Under the pieces are notes generated by a model. The model saw nothing but the letters and a program-made list of their open reading frames with translations. It searched no databases and was not told the origin of the DNA. Position numbers and translations under genes: made by a program. From Ruegeria_C sp040830705 (GTDB lineage: Bacteria; Pseudomonadota; Alphaproteobacteria; Rhodobacterales; Rhodobacteraceae): DNA of 64,000 nucleotides. Below, piece after piece: positions 1 through 8,625 of this stretch; the stretch's first letter is position 1, and the number at the start of each line of letters is the position of its first letter. The DNA is taken from assembly GCA_040830705.1 (NCBI GenBank), contig JBFOME010000022.1, forward strand, positions 5,954 to 69,953. The letters are read 5' to 3'.

Positions 1-1305
1 GGGCACCAGCACGATCAGCGCCAGTCGAAAGATATCGGCGATCCAGAACGGCGTGACGCCGCGAAAGATGGTGCCGGTTGATACGTCGCCCACGACGCCT
101 TTCAGAATGAAGACGTTGAGGCCCACGGGCGGGGTGATAAGCGAGATTTCGGTGACAACGACCACGACGATCCCGAACCAGATCGGGTCATATCCCAGCG
201 ATGTGACCAGCGGGAAAAAGATCGGCACCGTCAGCAGCAGCATCGACAGGGATTCAAAGACGCAGCCAAGAATGATGTAGATGCCCAGGATCATCAGGAT
301 CACCACAAAGGGCGCGACGTCGTAAGCGGTGACCATGGCGATCAGGGCCTCGGGCAGACCAGCGAGATTGATGAAGTTCGAGAATATCTGCGCACCGATC
401 AGCACCGAAAACAGTGCGGCGGTGGTAAAGCAGGTCTCTTTCAGCACCTCGAAGGTGGAAGAAAGCGTCAGCCCGCCCCGAAACAGGGCGATCAAGAAAG
501 CGCCTGCCGCGCCCATGCCCGCGGCTTCGGTGGGTGAGAATGTCAGGTTCAGCGGTTCGAAATCGAACGCGCCATAAAGCCCGCCGATCACCAGGAAGAA
601 CAGCAGCAACACCGCCCAGACTGACCCAAGCGCACGCAGACGTTCGGACCAGCCCGCGCGTTCACCTGCGGGCCCTGAGGCAGGGTTGCGCCAGACGGTC
701 CAGCGCACGGCGAACAGATAGAAGAGGATGCCCAGCAATCCGGGAATGATGCCTGCCATGAACAGTTTGCCAATCGATGTCTCGGTCAGCAGGCCATAAA
801 TCACCAGGATCACCGAGGGGGGTATCAGGATGCCCAATGTACCGCCCGCCGCGATGGACGCGGTGCTCAACTCGTCGGAATAGCCATAACGTCGCATTTC
901 CGGCATCGCCACTTTGGACATGGTGGCGGCTGTGGCCAGCGACGAGCCGCAGATGGCCGAGAACCCGCCGCAGGCTGCAACGGTGGCCATGGCGATGCCG
1001 CCACGCATATGGCCCAGAAACGCGTTAGATACCGCGTAGAGCTCGCGCGCCATGCCGCCCTTGTTCACAAACAGGCCCATCAGGATAAAGAGCGGCACAA
1101 CCGACAACCCGTAATCCTGCGCCGTGTCGGTGATTTGCCGTCCGACCATGGACATCGCCGCCTTCAACCCGCGCTCGGAAAAGATCGAGCCGCCGCGCTC
1201 ATAGGCAAAACCCAGCGTGCCGACCAGGCCCATCGCAAAGACAATGGGCAAGCGCACCAGCACCAGTATGAGGACCAGCGCAAATCCGATCAGGGCCGCG
1301 GTCAT
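1..1305 (-). CDS. dctM: TRAP transporter large permease (DctM family), 3' end outside window
   Basis: This is the main transmembrane channel subunit of a TRAP (tripartite ATP-independent periplasmic) transporter in the inner membrane, driven by an ion gradient. The frame stays open for about 435 codons from an ATG at 1305 to the window edge. It reads as repeated hydrophobic helices with DctM-type stretches such as GGFSAICGSSLATAATM, GGTLGILIPPSVILVIYG and TPPVGLNVFILKG. The start overlaps the dctQ stop in an ATGA, so the two are translationally coupled. The C-terminus is missing only because the window ends. The substrate cannot be read from the sequence. Confidence 0.93.
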   Translation of the reverse strand, partial: MTAALIGFALVLILVLVRLPIVFAMGLVGTLGFAYERGGSIFSERGLKAAMSMVGRQITDTAQDYGLSVVPLFILMGLFVNKGGMARELYAVSNAFLGHMRGGIAMATVAACGGFSAICGSSLATAATMSKVAMPEMRRYGYSDELSTASIAAGGTLGILIPPSVILVIYGLLTETSIGKLFMAGIIPGLLGILFYLFAVRWTVWRNPASGPAGERAGWSERLRALGSVWAVLLLFFLVIGGLYGAFDFEPLNLTFSPTEAAGMGAAGAFLIALFRGGLTLSSTFEVLKETCFTTAALFSVLIGAQIFSNFINLAGLPEALIAMVTAYDVAPFVVILMILGIYIILGCVFESLSMLLLTVPIFFPLVTSLGYDPIWFGIVVVVVTEISLITPPVGLNVFILKGVVGDVSTGTIFRGVTPFWIADIFRLALIVLVP

Positions 1306-1808
1306 TGTGAGCTGTTCCTTAAGGCGCTGGGATAGAAGGCATACATCAGGCCGACGATCACCATTGCGAGGGCTGTGATCGCCGTGGCGGCGGCAATGAA
1401 CCAGCCAATCAGGTAGACCGGGATCGATAGGTATTCTGTGACATCGCCATACCCACGGGCACGCTCGGCCAGCACCCAGACGCGCTGCACCGGCCAGATC
1501 AGCATGATGCCGCTCGCCAGATAGATCACCGCATCCCGCGCCCGGCTGAGCCGGTAGCGGTGAAAGACATTGTCGGTCAGGTCAACCGCGATATGGCCGT
1601 TGGTGACAGACACGATGGGCAGCACCGAAAATACTATGATGGCCATCAGAATGCGCGTCAGTTCCGTGGCCGCCTCGATCGGCGCGTTGAAAGCCGAGCG
1701 TAGGATCACGTCGCAGAAGGTCATCGCCATCAGGATGAACAACGCAATGCATGCGGTCGCGACCGGGATAACGCTCAGTCCGCGCGCCAATCGGGGAAGT
1801 GATGTCAT
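1302..1808 (-). CDS. dctQ: TRAP transporter small permease (DctQ family)
   Basis: This 168-residue protein is the small membrane subunit of the TRAP transporter and pairs with DctM. It shows four hydrophobic segments, roughly residues 13-35, 45-70, 90-110 and 130-155, the usual DctQ layout and length. The motif around ATELTRILMAIIVFSVLP is typical of the family. It lies between the binding-protein gene and dctM. The gap to dctP is 58 bases and contains a strong hairpin, whereas its stop overlaps the dctM start by four bases. GAGG lies about eight bases before the ATG. Confidence 0.92.
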   Translation of the reverse strand: MTSLPRLARGLSVIPVATACIALFILMAMTFCDVILRSAFNAPIEAATELTRILMAIIVFSVLPIVSVTNGHIAVDLTDNVFHRYRLSRARDAVIYLASGIMLIWPVQRVWVLAERARGYGDVTEYLSIPVYLIGWFIAAATAITALAMVIVGLMYAFYPSALRNSSQ

Positions 1809-1833
1809 GAAATGGCCTCATCAGAGAGAGCGA

Positions 1834-1855
1834 TCCGGCGGGGTGACCCGCCGGA
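1834..1855 (-). terminator. Intercistronic hairpin between dctP and dctQ
   Basis: A nine-base perfect inverted repeat (TCCGGCGGG / CCCGCCGGA) with a GTGA loop lies just after the dctP stop. There is no U-tract, so it is more likely an mRNA-stabilising or partial attenuation hairpin than a full terminator. Such hairpins often keep a binding protein more abundant than its permeases. The tctC-tctB junction in this window has a similar hairpin. Confidence 0.6.
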
Positions 1856-1866
1856 CCGGAGGTCAC

Positions 1867-2889
1867 TCAGCTACCGGACATGTCCGATTTGATCTGGTCA
1901 TAGGCGGCTTTGGCGTCGACGCCCGCCTCGGAGATTTCTGCCATCACCTTGTTGCGGACCTCTTCGGCGATGGTCGCGAATTTGGACTGGTCGTCGCTGG
2001 AGGCTTCGTTGATCGCATTGCCATCCGCCGTTTCGGTGGCGGCGCGGCCTTCGGCGTCGATTTCGTCCCAGATCTTGCCGATCTCGCGGCTCAGCGGTTC
2101 ACCAAAAACCTGATCGTCCAGCTTTTTCTGCAGGTCTTCGGGCAGATCGGCAAAGCTGTCCTCATTCATGATGAAGGCAAACGACCCACGATAAAGACCG
2201 CCGGGCATCTCATAGACGTTCTGGGCCACCTCCGTCAGCTTGAAGCCCTTGCGGGATTCAAACGGCATCACAACGCCATCTGCCGCCTTCGAGGCTAGTG
2301 TTTCGTAAACTTTCGGGGCAGGGACCTGAATGCCGGTTGCCCCCAGCGCCGAGCCGACATCACCGCCGACACCGCCGGGAATGCGGACCTTGAGGCCGGA
2401 AATGTCATCCAACGAGGTAACGGCTGCGTTGGAATGCAGCTGCGCTGGGCCATGGGTGTGCAAGGCGATGACCTTTACACCGCGATGTTCATCCGCGTCG
2501 CGCAGAAACTTGTCATAGGCGCGCCAATACGCGACCGAGGCGTCCTCGGCCGAGCCTTCGTAACCCGGCAGTTCGATCAGCTTGGTGGTGACGAAACGGC
2601 CCGGCTGGTAGCCGTGAAAGATGATCGAGGCATCCGCCGCGCCATCCATGATCAGGTCCATCTGCGCGGGCGGCGGGGCGATGCCCAGCTTCAGTTCGGC
2701 TGTGACCTGACCATCGGTGGCCTCCTCGACCATCTCGACGAATTTGGGCCACATCTTGGCGTTGATGCCGTGGGTGGGCGGCGCCCAGCTCGAGATCGTC
2801 AGCGTATGGTCGGCGGCGAGCGCCACCGTGCCCGACAGGGCAAAGGCTGCACCGGCAAGCAGCGTCGAAAGTTTGGTGAATTTGACCAT
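1867..2889 (-). CDS. dctP: TRAP transporter periplasmic substrate-binding protein (DctP family)
   Basis: This 340-residue extracytoplasmic solute receptor delivers its ligand to the DctQM permease. Residues 1-25 form a clear signal peptide (positive MVKFTK, hydrophobic core, ALA-A cleavage site), followed by a mature start HTLTISSWAPPTHG typical of DctP. The SGLKVRIPGG segment in mid-protein corresponds to the family's conserved region with the ligand-binding arginine. GGGAGGAA lies close upstream of the ATG. It is the first gene of a dctP-dctQ-dctM unit transcribed away from paaG. The ligand is unknown. Proximity to paa genes allows an aromatic acid but does not prove it. Confidence 0.93.
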   Translation of the reverse strand: MVKFTKLSTLLAGAAFALSGTVALAADHTLTISSWAPPTHGINAKMWPKFVEMVEEATDGQVTAELKLGIAPPPAQMDLIMDGAADASIIFHGYQPGRFVTTKLIELPGYEGSAEDASVAYWRAYDKFLRDADEHRGVKVIALHTHGPAQLHSNAAVTSLDDISGLKVRIPGGVGGDVGSALGATGIQVPAPKVYETLASKAADGVVMPFESRKGFKLTEVAQNVYEMPGGLYRGSFAFIMNEDSFADLPEDLQKKLDDQVFGEPLSREIGKIWDEIDAEGRAATETADGNAINEASSDDQSKFATIAEEVRNKVMAEISEAGVDAKAAYDQIKSDMSGS

Positions 2890-2932
2890 TTCGGTTCCTC
2901 CCTCAGAAACGTAGTCACCTGAAACCGCGGTA

Positions 2933-2952
2933 ATGGTTCATTTTGTAACCAT
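2933..2952. promoter_or_regulatory. Inverted repeat in the dctP-paaG divergent promoter region
   Basis: ATGGTT and AACCAT form a perfect 6-base inverted repeat separated by 8 bases, about 44 bp upstream of the dctP start. This geometry suits a dimeric regulator. No regulator gene for the TRAP unit is visible in the window, so the assignment is weak. Confidence 0.3.
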
Positions 2953-3017
2953 CAATGCAGGCTCTCCTCAAAACTGCACAGGCGGTGGGTTTGGTGGGAC
3001 TGATGAATTTATTGACC

Positions 3018-3029
3018 AACCGTTCGGTT
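3018..3029. promoter_or_regulatory. Candidate TetR/PaaR operator upstream of paaG
   Basis: AACCGTTCGGTT is a near-perfect palindrome (AACCG / CGGTT) centred 48 bp before the paaG start. When centred, it shares ACCGT-nn-GGT with the palindrome before paaA at 11156-11169. ACCG...CGGT half-sites are typical of TetR-type PaaR regulators, and a TetR gene is the last gene of this unit. Confidence 0.5.
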
Positions 3030-3071
3030 TATGCAAGAAGTTTGTTGAAATATTCGCAAAGCGGGCGAGAC

Positions 3072-3857
3072 ATGACGAATACGATTCTTGCGCAAGATCA
3101 TGGGCGGTGGGTGGAAATCACCCTCAACCGCCCGGATAAGCTGAACAGTTTCACCGAAGAGATGCATCTTGCCTTGCGGACTGCCTTGGAACGGGCGGAG
3201 CAAAGCAGCGCCCGCGCGATCCTGCTGACCGGCGCAGGGCGCGGGTTTTGCGCAGGGCAGGATCTGGGCGACCGCGATCCGGCAAAGATGGACGGCGCAC
3301 CTGACCTCGGCCATACGGTGCGGACGTACTATGCTCCGCTGGTCCGGAAGATCCGCTCGCTGAATTTTCCGGTCATTTGTGCGGTCAACGGCGTGGCGGC
3401 GGGGGCAGGGGCCAATCTGGCGCTGGCTTGCGATATTGTTCTGGCTGGCGAAAGTGCTCGGTTCATCCAGTCATTTGCCAAGGTCGGACTGATCCCCGAC
3501 ACCGGCGGCAGCTGGCACTTGCCGCACCTGCTGGGCGAGGCGCGCGCCAAGGGGCTCGCGCTAACCGCCCAGCCACTAGCGGCTAAGCAAGCAGAAGAGT
3601 GGGGGCTGATCTGGAAAGCCGTGCCGGATGCAGACCTGATGGACGACGCCCGGGCGCTCGCCGCCGATCTGGCAGAGGGTCCGACGCTTGGGCTGGGGCT
3701 GACCAAGCAGGCGATTCAGGCCGCGGCCACCAATAGCCTGACCGATCAACTGGATCTGGAGGCCGCTGCCATGAAAACCTGCGGTGAAAGCGCGGATTAT
3801 GCCGAGGGCGTATCGGCTTTCCTGCAAAAGCGCCCTCCGGTTTTTCAGGGACGCTGA
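3072..3857 (+). CDS. paaG: Enoyl-CoA hydratase/isomerase, phenylacetate pathway (PaaG-like)
   Basis: The 261-residue protein is a crotonase-fold enzyme. PaaG isomerises the ring-epoxide of phenylacetyl-CoA to the oxepin form. I see the crotonase signature pieces: RPDKLNSF near the N-terminus, the oxyanion-hole segment GRGFCAGQDLGDRDP around residue 60, and CAVNGVAAGAGANLALACD around residue 105. The frame is open further upstream, but MTNTILAQ at 3072 matches where the family begins and leaves the palindrome at 3018 as promoter DNA. Its stop overlaps the paaI start by one base. Among crotonases, the PaaG role rests on context with paaI, paaK and paaABCDE; PaaF is the alternative. Confidence 0.85.
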   Translation: MTNTILAQDHGRWVEITLNRPDKLNSFTEEMHLALRTALERAEQSSARAILLTGAGRGFCAGQDLGDRDPAKMDGAPDLGHTVRTYYAPLVRKIRSLNFPVICAVNGVAAGAGANLALACDIVLAGESARFIQSFAKVGLIPDTGGSWHLPHLLGEARAKGLALTAQPLAAKQAEEWGLIWKAVPDADLMDDARALAADLAEGPTLGLGLTKQAIQAAATNSLTDQLDLEAAAMKTCGESADYAEGVSAFLQKRPPVFQGR

Positions 3858-4288
3858 TGATGACGCCTGCCAACCGCGCCGCCAAAGCCGCTGCCGCCAT
3901 GTGGGCTGAGGATGCCGCCTCGAAGTGGGTGGGGATGGTGCTTGTTGAAGTTAACGAGGCTCGCGCGGTGCTGGAGTTGACGGTGGCCGAGCATCATTGC
4001 AACGGGCATGGCATCTGCCATGGCGGCGTCACGTTCATGCTGGCCGACAGCGCCTTTGCCTTTGCCTGCAACAGCCGGAATCGGTCAACCGTCGCCCAGA
4101 CCAACGCGATCACCTATGTCGCGCCAGGGCGAGTGGGCGACCGACTGCGGGCCGAGGCGCGCGAGGTGAGTCTAACCGGGCGCAGCGGCATCTATGACGT
4201 GACCGTCACCAACCAGAGCGGCCAGATCATTGCCGAGTTTCGCGGCGGCTCGCGGGCGATCGGCGGCACGGTATTTGACGAAGATTGA
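3857..4288 (+). CDS. paaI: Hydroxyphenylacetyl-CoA thioesterase PaaI
   Basis: This 143-residue hotdog-fold thioesterase hydrolyses dead-end CoA thioesters such as hydroxyphenylacetyl-CoA and so rescues CoA during phenylacetate catabolism. The central segment HHCNGHGICHGGVTFMLADS carries the HGG motif and the catalytic Asp region of PaaI-type thioesterases. Length is normal. The start codon overlaps the paaG stop (TGATG), and a second ATG follows at once. paaK starts 16 bases downstream, so the three form one operon. Confidence 0.9.
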   Translation: MMTPANRAAKAAAAMWAEDAASKWVGMVLVEVNEARAVLELTVAEHHCNGHGICHGGVTFMLADSAFAFACNSRNRSTVAQTNAITYVAPGRVGDRLRAEAREVSLTGRSGIYDVTVTNQSGQIIAEFRGGSRAIGGTVFDED

Positions 4289-4304
4289 CGGCGAGGAGGA
4301 CGCA

Positions 4305-5615
4305 ATGAAAGACCTGACCCCGGATCGGGGCACGCTCGACCCGATCGAGATCGCTTCGGTCGATGAAATCCGCGCCCGGCAATTGGAGCGGCTGAAATGG
4401 TCGCTGCAACATGCCTATGACAATGTACCGATGTACCGCCAGCGATTTGATGAGGCAGGGGTGCATCCAGATGACCTACAATCTCTGAGCGATCTCGGAA
4501 AATTCCCTTTCACCTATAAGTCCGACTTGCGCGACAATTACCCGTTTGGACTGTTTGCCGTACCGCGCGAACAGATTCTCCGCATCCATGCCTCGTCCGG
4601 TACCACTGGCAAACCCACGGTGGTGGGATACACGAAGCGCGATATCGACAATTGGGCCGATCTGGTGGCGCGCTCGATGCGCGCCAGCGGTACACGGCCA
4701 GGTGATCTAGTGCATGTGGCCTATGGTTATGGCCTGTTCACCGGCGGATTGGGCGCGCATTACGGCGCCGAGCGGCTTGGATGTACCGTCATTCCGATCT
4801 CGGGCGGCATGACCGAACGACAGGTCAACCTGATCCAGGATTTCCGCCCTGACACGATCATGGTAACGCCGTCCTACATGCTCAATATCCTGGAGCAGTT
4901 CCACAAGCAGGGGCTCGATCCGCGCGACTGTTCGCTCTCTGTGGGGATATTCGGGGCCGAGCCCTGGACCAACGCCATGCGCGCCGAGGTCGAGGCCGCC
5001 TTCGACATGCACGCGGTTGATATCTACGGGTTGAGCGAGGTCATGGGGCCAGGCGTCGCCAACGAATGTGTCGAGACAAAAGACGGGCTGCATATCTGGG
5101 AGGATCACTTCTACCCCGAGATCATCGACCCAGAAACAGGTGAGGTGCTGCCAGATGGTGAGATGGGCGAATTGGTCTTCACCACGCTCACCAAGGAAGG
5201 CCTGCCGATGGTTCGCTATCGCACTCGCGATCTGACCCGCCTGTTGCCCGGCACCGCACGGTCGATGCGGCGGATGGAAAAGATCACCGGGCGCAGTGAC
5301 GACATGATCATCCTGCGCGGCGTGAATGTCTTCCCCAGCCAGATCGAGGAACAGGTTATGGCCACTGGCGGGCTGGCTCCGCACTACCAGATCGAGTTGT
5401 TCACGGCAGGTCGCATGGATGCAATGCGCATTCATGTCGAGGCGATGCCGGATGCATCCGATGAGTTGAGCCGCACCGCTTCAGCACGGATGCTCAGCAA
5501 ACGGATCAAGGATGTGGTTGGCGTTTCGACCGAGATCATCGTGGGCGATCCCGGCGACGTAGAACGCTCGCAAGGCAAGGCTCGGCGCGTTATCGACCAC
5601 CGGAACAAGGAGTGA
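4305..5615 (+). CDS. paaK: Phenylacetate-CoA ligase
   Basis: The 436-residue enzyme activates phenylacetate to phenylacetyl-CoA using ATP and CoA, the first step of the pathway. It has the short-ligase architecture of PaaK: the P-loop-like SSGTTGKPTVVGYTK around residue 100, YGYGLFTGGLGAHYGAE, FGAEPW, YGLSEVMGPGV, and a C-terminal RSDDMIILRGVNVFPSQIEE hinge. I chose ATG 4305 because GAGGAGG lies just upstream and MKDLTPDR begins the conserved region. Length matches characterised PaaK proteins (about 435). It sits in the operon before a TetR regulator. Confidence 0.95.
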   Translation: MKDLTPDRGTLDPIEIASVDEIRARQLERLKWSLQHAYDNVPMYRQRFDEAGVHPDDLQSLSDLGKFPFTYKSDLRDNYPFGLFAVPREQILRIHASSGTTGKPTVVGYTKRDIDNWADLVARSMRASGTRPGDLVHVAYGYGLFTGGLGAHYGAERLGCTVIPISGGMTERQVNLIQDFRPDTIMVTPSYMLNILEQFHKQGLDPRDCSLSVGIFGAEPWTNAMRAEVEAAFDMHAVDIYGLSEVMGPGVANECVETKDGLHIWEDHFYPEIIDPETGEVLPDGEMGELVFTTLTKEGLPMVRYRTRDLTRLLPGTARSMRRMEKITGRSDDMIILRGVNVFPSQIEEQVMATGGLAPHYQIELFTAGRMDAMRIHVEAMPDASDELSRTASARMLSKRIKDVVGVSTEIIVGDPGDVERSQGKARRVIDHRNKE

Positions 5616-5619
5616 CGGT

Positions 5620-6216
5620 TTGGCCCGGACAATCGCTAAAGATCACGACCAGAAACGCAACCAGATCCTGAATTCGGCCGCGCGCGTCTTTGCGCGTGAC
5701 GGGTATGATCGCGCCTCGATGTCGATCCTGGCGCGCGAATGCGGAATCTCAAAGGCCAATATCTATCACTATTACGACAGCAAGGACGCGATCCTGTTCG
5801 ATATCCTCGATACTTATCTCAGCGCCCTTCGGGATCGGGTGATCGGCATCGATCTGAACGGCGCTGACCCCGAAACCCGGCTGCGGCGGATTGTGGCCGA
5901 GATATTGCTGGCGTATCAGGGGGCGGATGATGAACATCAGGTGCAGCTTGGCGCGATGTCGTCACTGCCGGAGGAGCAGCAGCGCCAGATGCGTCTTTAT
6001 CAACGCGACATGGTGCGCTTCATGAGCGATGCGCTGCGCGCCGTCGCGCCAGACGTTTTTTCAGGAGATGACGCTCGCTTACGCGGCGCGACCATGTCGG
6101 TTTTCGGCATGCTCAACTGGTACTACATGTGGAACAGCGGCGCCGGGTCGGAGGCGCGCGAGGACTACGCTGCTCTTGTCGCCGATCTGACCTTGGGCGG
6201 TATCCGGGGATTGTAG
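5620..6216 (+). CDS. paaR: TetR-family regulator, probable phenylacetate repressor
   Basis: A 198-residue TetR-family protein. The N-terminal DNA-binding domain (residues about 10-57) contains ILNSAARVFARDGYDRAS and a recognition helix in CGISKANIYHYYDSKD. The remainder is the helical ligand-binding domain. The only fitting start is TTG at 5620, with AGGAG about eight bases upstream inside the end of paaK, so it is coupled to paaK. In TetR-controlled paa clusters the effector is phenylacetyl-CoA. Two related palindromes (3018-3029 and 11156-11169) are the likely targets. Function is inferred from context. Confidence 0.82.
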   Translation: MARTIAKDHDQKRNQILNSAARVFARDGYDRASMSILARECGISKANIYHYYDSKDAILFDILDTYLSALRDRVIGIDLNGADPETRLRRIVAEILLAYQGADDEHQVQLGAMSSLPEEQQRQMRLYQRDMVRFMSDALRAVAPDVFSGDDARLRGATMSVFGMLNWYYMWNSGAGSEAREDYAALVADLTLGGIRGL

Positions 6217-6221
6217 CGCGG

Positions 6222-6265
6222 GCAAGCGATTTCGAAGTCGCTTGCAAGGCGTTTGTAAACGCCTT
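6222..6265. repeat. Palindrome doublet between convergent operons
   Basis: Two adjacent inverted repeats. The first has arms GCAAGCGA / TCGCTTGC around a TTCGAA-containing centre (6222-6245). The second has arms AAGGCGTTT / AAACGCCTT around GT (6246-6265). They lie between the 3' ends of the regulator gene and the last gene of the paaA operon, where they could end transcription from both sides. Same family as 13721-13765, 25886-25940 and 60140-60233. Confidence 0.75.
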
Positions 6266-6277
6266 GTCGTGTTGCGC

Positions 6278-7036
6278 TTATGGTGCCTGCAGGCCCAGAT
6301 CGGTGAGTTTCGCGCCGGTTTCCGCCGCCCATCTCGCACGCAGTTCCGCGTTTGAAGTGCGCCGCAGGCCATAGGCGCGCAGCGTTTCGAAACGCTGCGA
6401 TTGCGCCACGCCAAAACTCCGCGCAACCCGTGGCCACCAATAATGAACTGAGGCCTGCAATGCCGATTGATCCGCGCTTTCCATCAGCTTGCGCAGGCCT
6501 TCTTCAGCCAGTTCCGCGTGATGTGCCTCGACAGGCGCGATGGCACGAAACGCTTCCGCGAGCGGCTGATAGGAAACCAGCGAGAACTCGGCCAACTGCA
6601 CCGCCACCGCGCGGCCCATCAGCAGGTTCATCACGACCGCATCGTTCCAGCCCTGTAGCGGGTAGTTAAAGACGGCCAGCCGCATGTCGTGCTCGCCGCG
6701 CGTTGCTCCGATATCCGCATCACGCGCCAGCCGCGCGGTCCAGGGGTGGTGATTGGCATAGCGGTCGGCGTCCACGCCGAACTCGCACATCACCTCAAGC
6801 ACCCGGTCAGCATTTGCGGCCTTCTCCAGCACGATCCTGGCGGCGGCAATGCGTTCTTTGATACCCGGCGCCTCGTTCACGACATCGGCAAAGCCCGCCG
6901 ATCCGGCCAATTCGCTGTCCACGAAAGTGGCCATCAGCTTCATCAGTTCCGCCCGATAGCGAGGCGGGACGTTGGTGGGGTTGCTCAGGATGCCGCCGGC
7001 AGCCAGATAGGCGTCGAGTGTCATCTCCTCGGACAT
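6278..7036 (-). CDS. PaaA/PaaC-family ferritin-like protein at end of paa operon
   Basis: A 252-residue protein related to phenylacetyl-CoA epoxygenase subunits. I see a ferritin-like helical pattern and an ExxH-type motif (VEAHHAELAEEGL) around residue 175, but not the full canonical PaaA or PaaC sequence. It is the seventh gene of the paaA operon and starts 10 bases after the paaE stop, so it is almost certainly co-transcribed. It may be an extra or accessory diiron protein. Whether both iron sites are complete cannot be settled by eye. The convergent regulator gene lies 61 bases away across a palindrome doublet. Confidence 0.6.
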   Translation of the reverse strand: MSEEMTLDAYLAAGGILSNPTNVPPRYRAELMKLMATFVDSELAGSAGFADVVNEAPGIKERIAAARIVLEKAANADRVLEVMCEFGVDADRYANHHPWTARLARDADIGATRGEHDMRLAVFNYPLQGWNDAVVMNLLMGRAVAVQLAEFSLVSYQPLAEAFRAIAPVEAHHAELAEEGLRKLMESADQSALQASVHYWWPRVARSFGVAQSQRFETLRAYGLRRTSNAELRARWAAETGAKLTDLGLQAP

Positions 7037-7046
7037 CTGTGTCTCC

Positions 7047-8120
7047 TCACTGGTCGTAATCGACCGCGACGCGGTCAGTCAGCGGATAGGCCTGACAGGA
7101 CAAGACATAGCCCTTTTCAACCTCGTAGTCCTCCAGCGCGTGGTTGGAGATCATTTCAACCTCGCCTTCGGTGACCCGGCAGCGGCAGGTCGAACAGACC
7201 CCGGCCTTGCAGGCAAAAGGCGCATCCATCGCGTTTTGCAGCGCGGCGTCTAGGATCGAGATATCCTTGCCCATTATGATTGTCTGCGTTGCGCCATCCA
7301 GCGTGATTGCGGCACTGGCCTGGTTGGCACTGCTGGCGGTATCGGCCGGTGTCGCCTTGTGTTTCAGGCGGCCCGGCTGGGCGCTGGCGAACAGTTCAAA
7401 CTTGATCTGCGCGTCCTCCATCCCGTGTGCCCGTAGCGCCGCGGCGATGCCCAGCATCATCGGCTCGGGCCCGCAGATTAAGGCGGTGTCCACGTCCTCG
7501 ATATCGATCCATCGGTGGAACAGTTCGGCGCATTTCTCTTGCGTGACTAGCCCGGTGAACAGGTCGATCTCCTGGGCATCGCTTTCAAGGATATGGATCA
7601 CGTTCAACCGGCCCATATGCAGGTTCTTGAGGTCCTCCAAATCCTCGCGGAACATGATCGAATTCACGCCCCTGTTGGCGTAGACCAGTGTGAAACGCGA
7701 TTTCGGCTCGCGGGTGAGCGTTGTCTTGAGGATCGACAGGATCGGCGTGACCCCGGACCCCCCCGCAAAGCCCAGATAGTGCTTTTGAAGATCGGGATTG
7801 AGCGGGGTGTGAAAGCTGCCCATTGGCGACATTGCCTGGAGCGTGTCGCCGACCTGCAGCGCCTCATTGGCGAATGTTGAAAACGCGCCACCCTCGACCC
7901 GCTTGATCCCCACCTGCAAACTGCCATCATCCAGTCCAGAACAGATTGAATAGGAGCGGCGTAACTCTTCGCCGTCGAATTCGCGGCGAAACGTCAGGTA
8001 CTGGCCCTGGGTGAAGGCAAAATCCTGTTCCGAGCCCGTCGCAGGTTTTAGCGTTACGACCACGGCATCGCGGATGGTTTTCTGGATGCCTGTCACTTCG
8101 AGATCGTGAAATCGTGCCAT
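7047..8120 (-). CDS. paaE: Phenylacetyl-CoA epoxygenase reductase subunit PaaE
   Basis: PaaE (357 residues) passes electrons from NAD(P)H through FAD and a 2Fe-2S cluster to the PaaA diiron centre. The N-terminal reductase domain shows RRSYSIC (FAD binding) and GGSGVTPILSI (nucleotide binding). The C-terminal plant-type ferredoxin domain shows CKAGVCSTCRCRV plus the distal Cys in YVLSCQAYP. The frame is open another 30 codons upstream, overlapping paaD, but MARFHDLEV at 8120 is the natural N-terminus and leaves a 38-base gap to paaD. Confidence 0.95.
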   Translation of the reverse strand: MARFHDLEVTGIQKTIRDAVVVTLKPATGSEQDFAFTQGQYLTFRREFDGEELRRSYSICSGLDDGSLQVGIKRVEGGAFSTFANEALQVGDTLQAMSPMGSFHTPLNPDLQKHYLGFAGGSGVTPILSILKTTLTREPKSRFTLVYANRGVNSIMFREDLEDLKNLHMGRLNVIHILESDAQEIDLFTGLVTQEKCAELFHRWIDIEDVDTALICGPEPMMLGIAAALRAHGMEDAQIKFELFASAQPGRLKHKATPADTASSANQASAAITLDGATQTIIMGKDISILDAALQNAMDAPFACKAGVCSTCRCRVTEGEVEMISNHALEDYEVEKGYVLSCQAYPLTDRVAVDYDQ

Positions 8121-8158
8121 CCGCACGCTCCTCTTGTTTTCTGCGCCCTGTGCCGGGC

Positions 8159-8620
8159 TCAGATGCACTTGAAATAGTCGAACGGCTCCAGACAATCGGT
8201 ACAGCGCCAATGCGCCTTACAGGGGGTAGAGCCGAATTGGCTGATCCGTTCCACCGAGGCGCTGCCGCAGCGGGGGCACGCCTCGGGGCCGCCCGCGGGC
8301 TGAGGCGGCGCGATCCCGTATTCCTTCAGCCTGTCGCGTCCTTTTTTGCTGAGCCAGTCTGTGGTCCAGGCGGGCGAGATCTGGGTCTTCAACTCCAGAT
8401 GCTCCACCCCATGATCGCGCAATGCAGTTTCGATATCCATTGCGATCACAGAGGTCGCGGGGCAGCCGGAATAGGTGGGCGTCACCGTTACAGTCAGCGT
8501 CTCGCCGGACCAGCGGACATCGCGTACGATGCCCAGATCCACCACCGAGATCACCGGGATCTCGGGATCAGGCACGGCATCCAGCCAGTCCCAGACCTGA
8601 TCTGTTGCGGGCTGTCCCAT
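8159..8620 (-). CDS. paaD: Phenylacetyl-CoA epoxygenase maturation protein PaaD
   Basis: PaaD (153 residues) is a MIP18/DUF59-type protein needed to mature the epoxygenase, probably by Fe-S or iron delivery. The N-terminal domain has VWDWLDAVPDPEIPVISVVD and TPTYSGCPAT. The C-terminal domain is a zinc-ribbon-like tail with CPRCGS and CTDCLEPFDYFKC. I chose ATG 8620 because MGQPATDQVWDW matches the family start. An in-frame ATG at 8662 would overlap paaC by 37 bases and add an unconserved leader. Neither start has a strong ribosome site. Confidence 0.92.
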   Translation of the reverse strand: MGQPATDQVWDWLDAVPDPEIPVISVVDLGIVRDVRWSGETLTVTVTPTYSGCPATSVIAMDIETALRDHGVEHLELKTQISPAWTTDWLSKKGRDRLKEYGIAPPQPAGGPEACPRCGSASVERISQFGSTPCKAHWRCTDCLEPFDYFKCI

Positions 8621-8625
8621 GGCCG

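Noticed and set aside
1570..2298. 242-codon plus-strand frame spanning dctQ and dctP
   Set aside because: Crosses the boundary of two well-supported minus-strand genes and has no motifs.
2955..3071. Upstream extension of paaG to 2955
   Set aside because: It would place the candidate PaaR palindrome inside coding sequence and add residues unlike any crotonase N-terminus.
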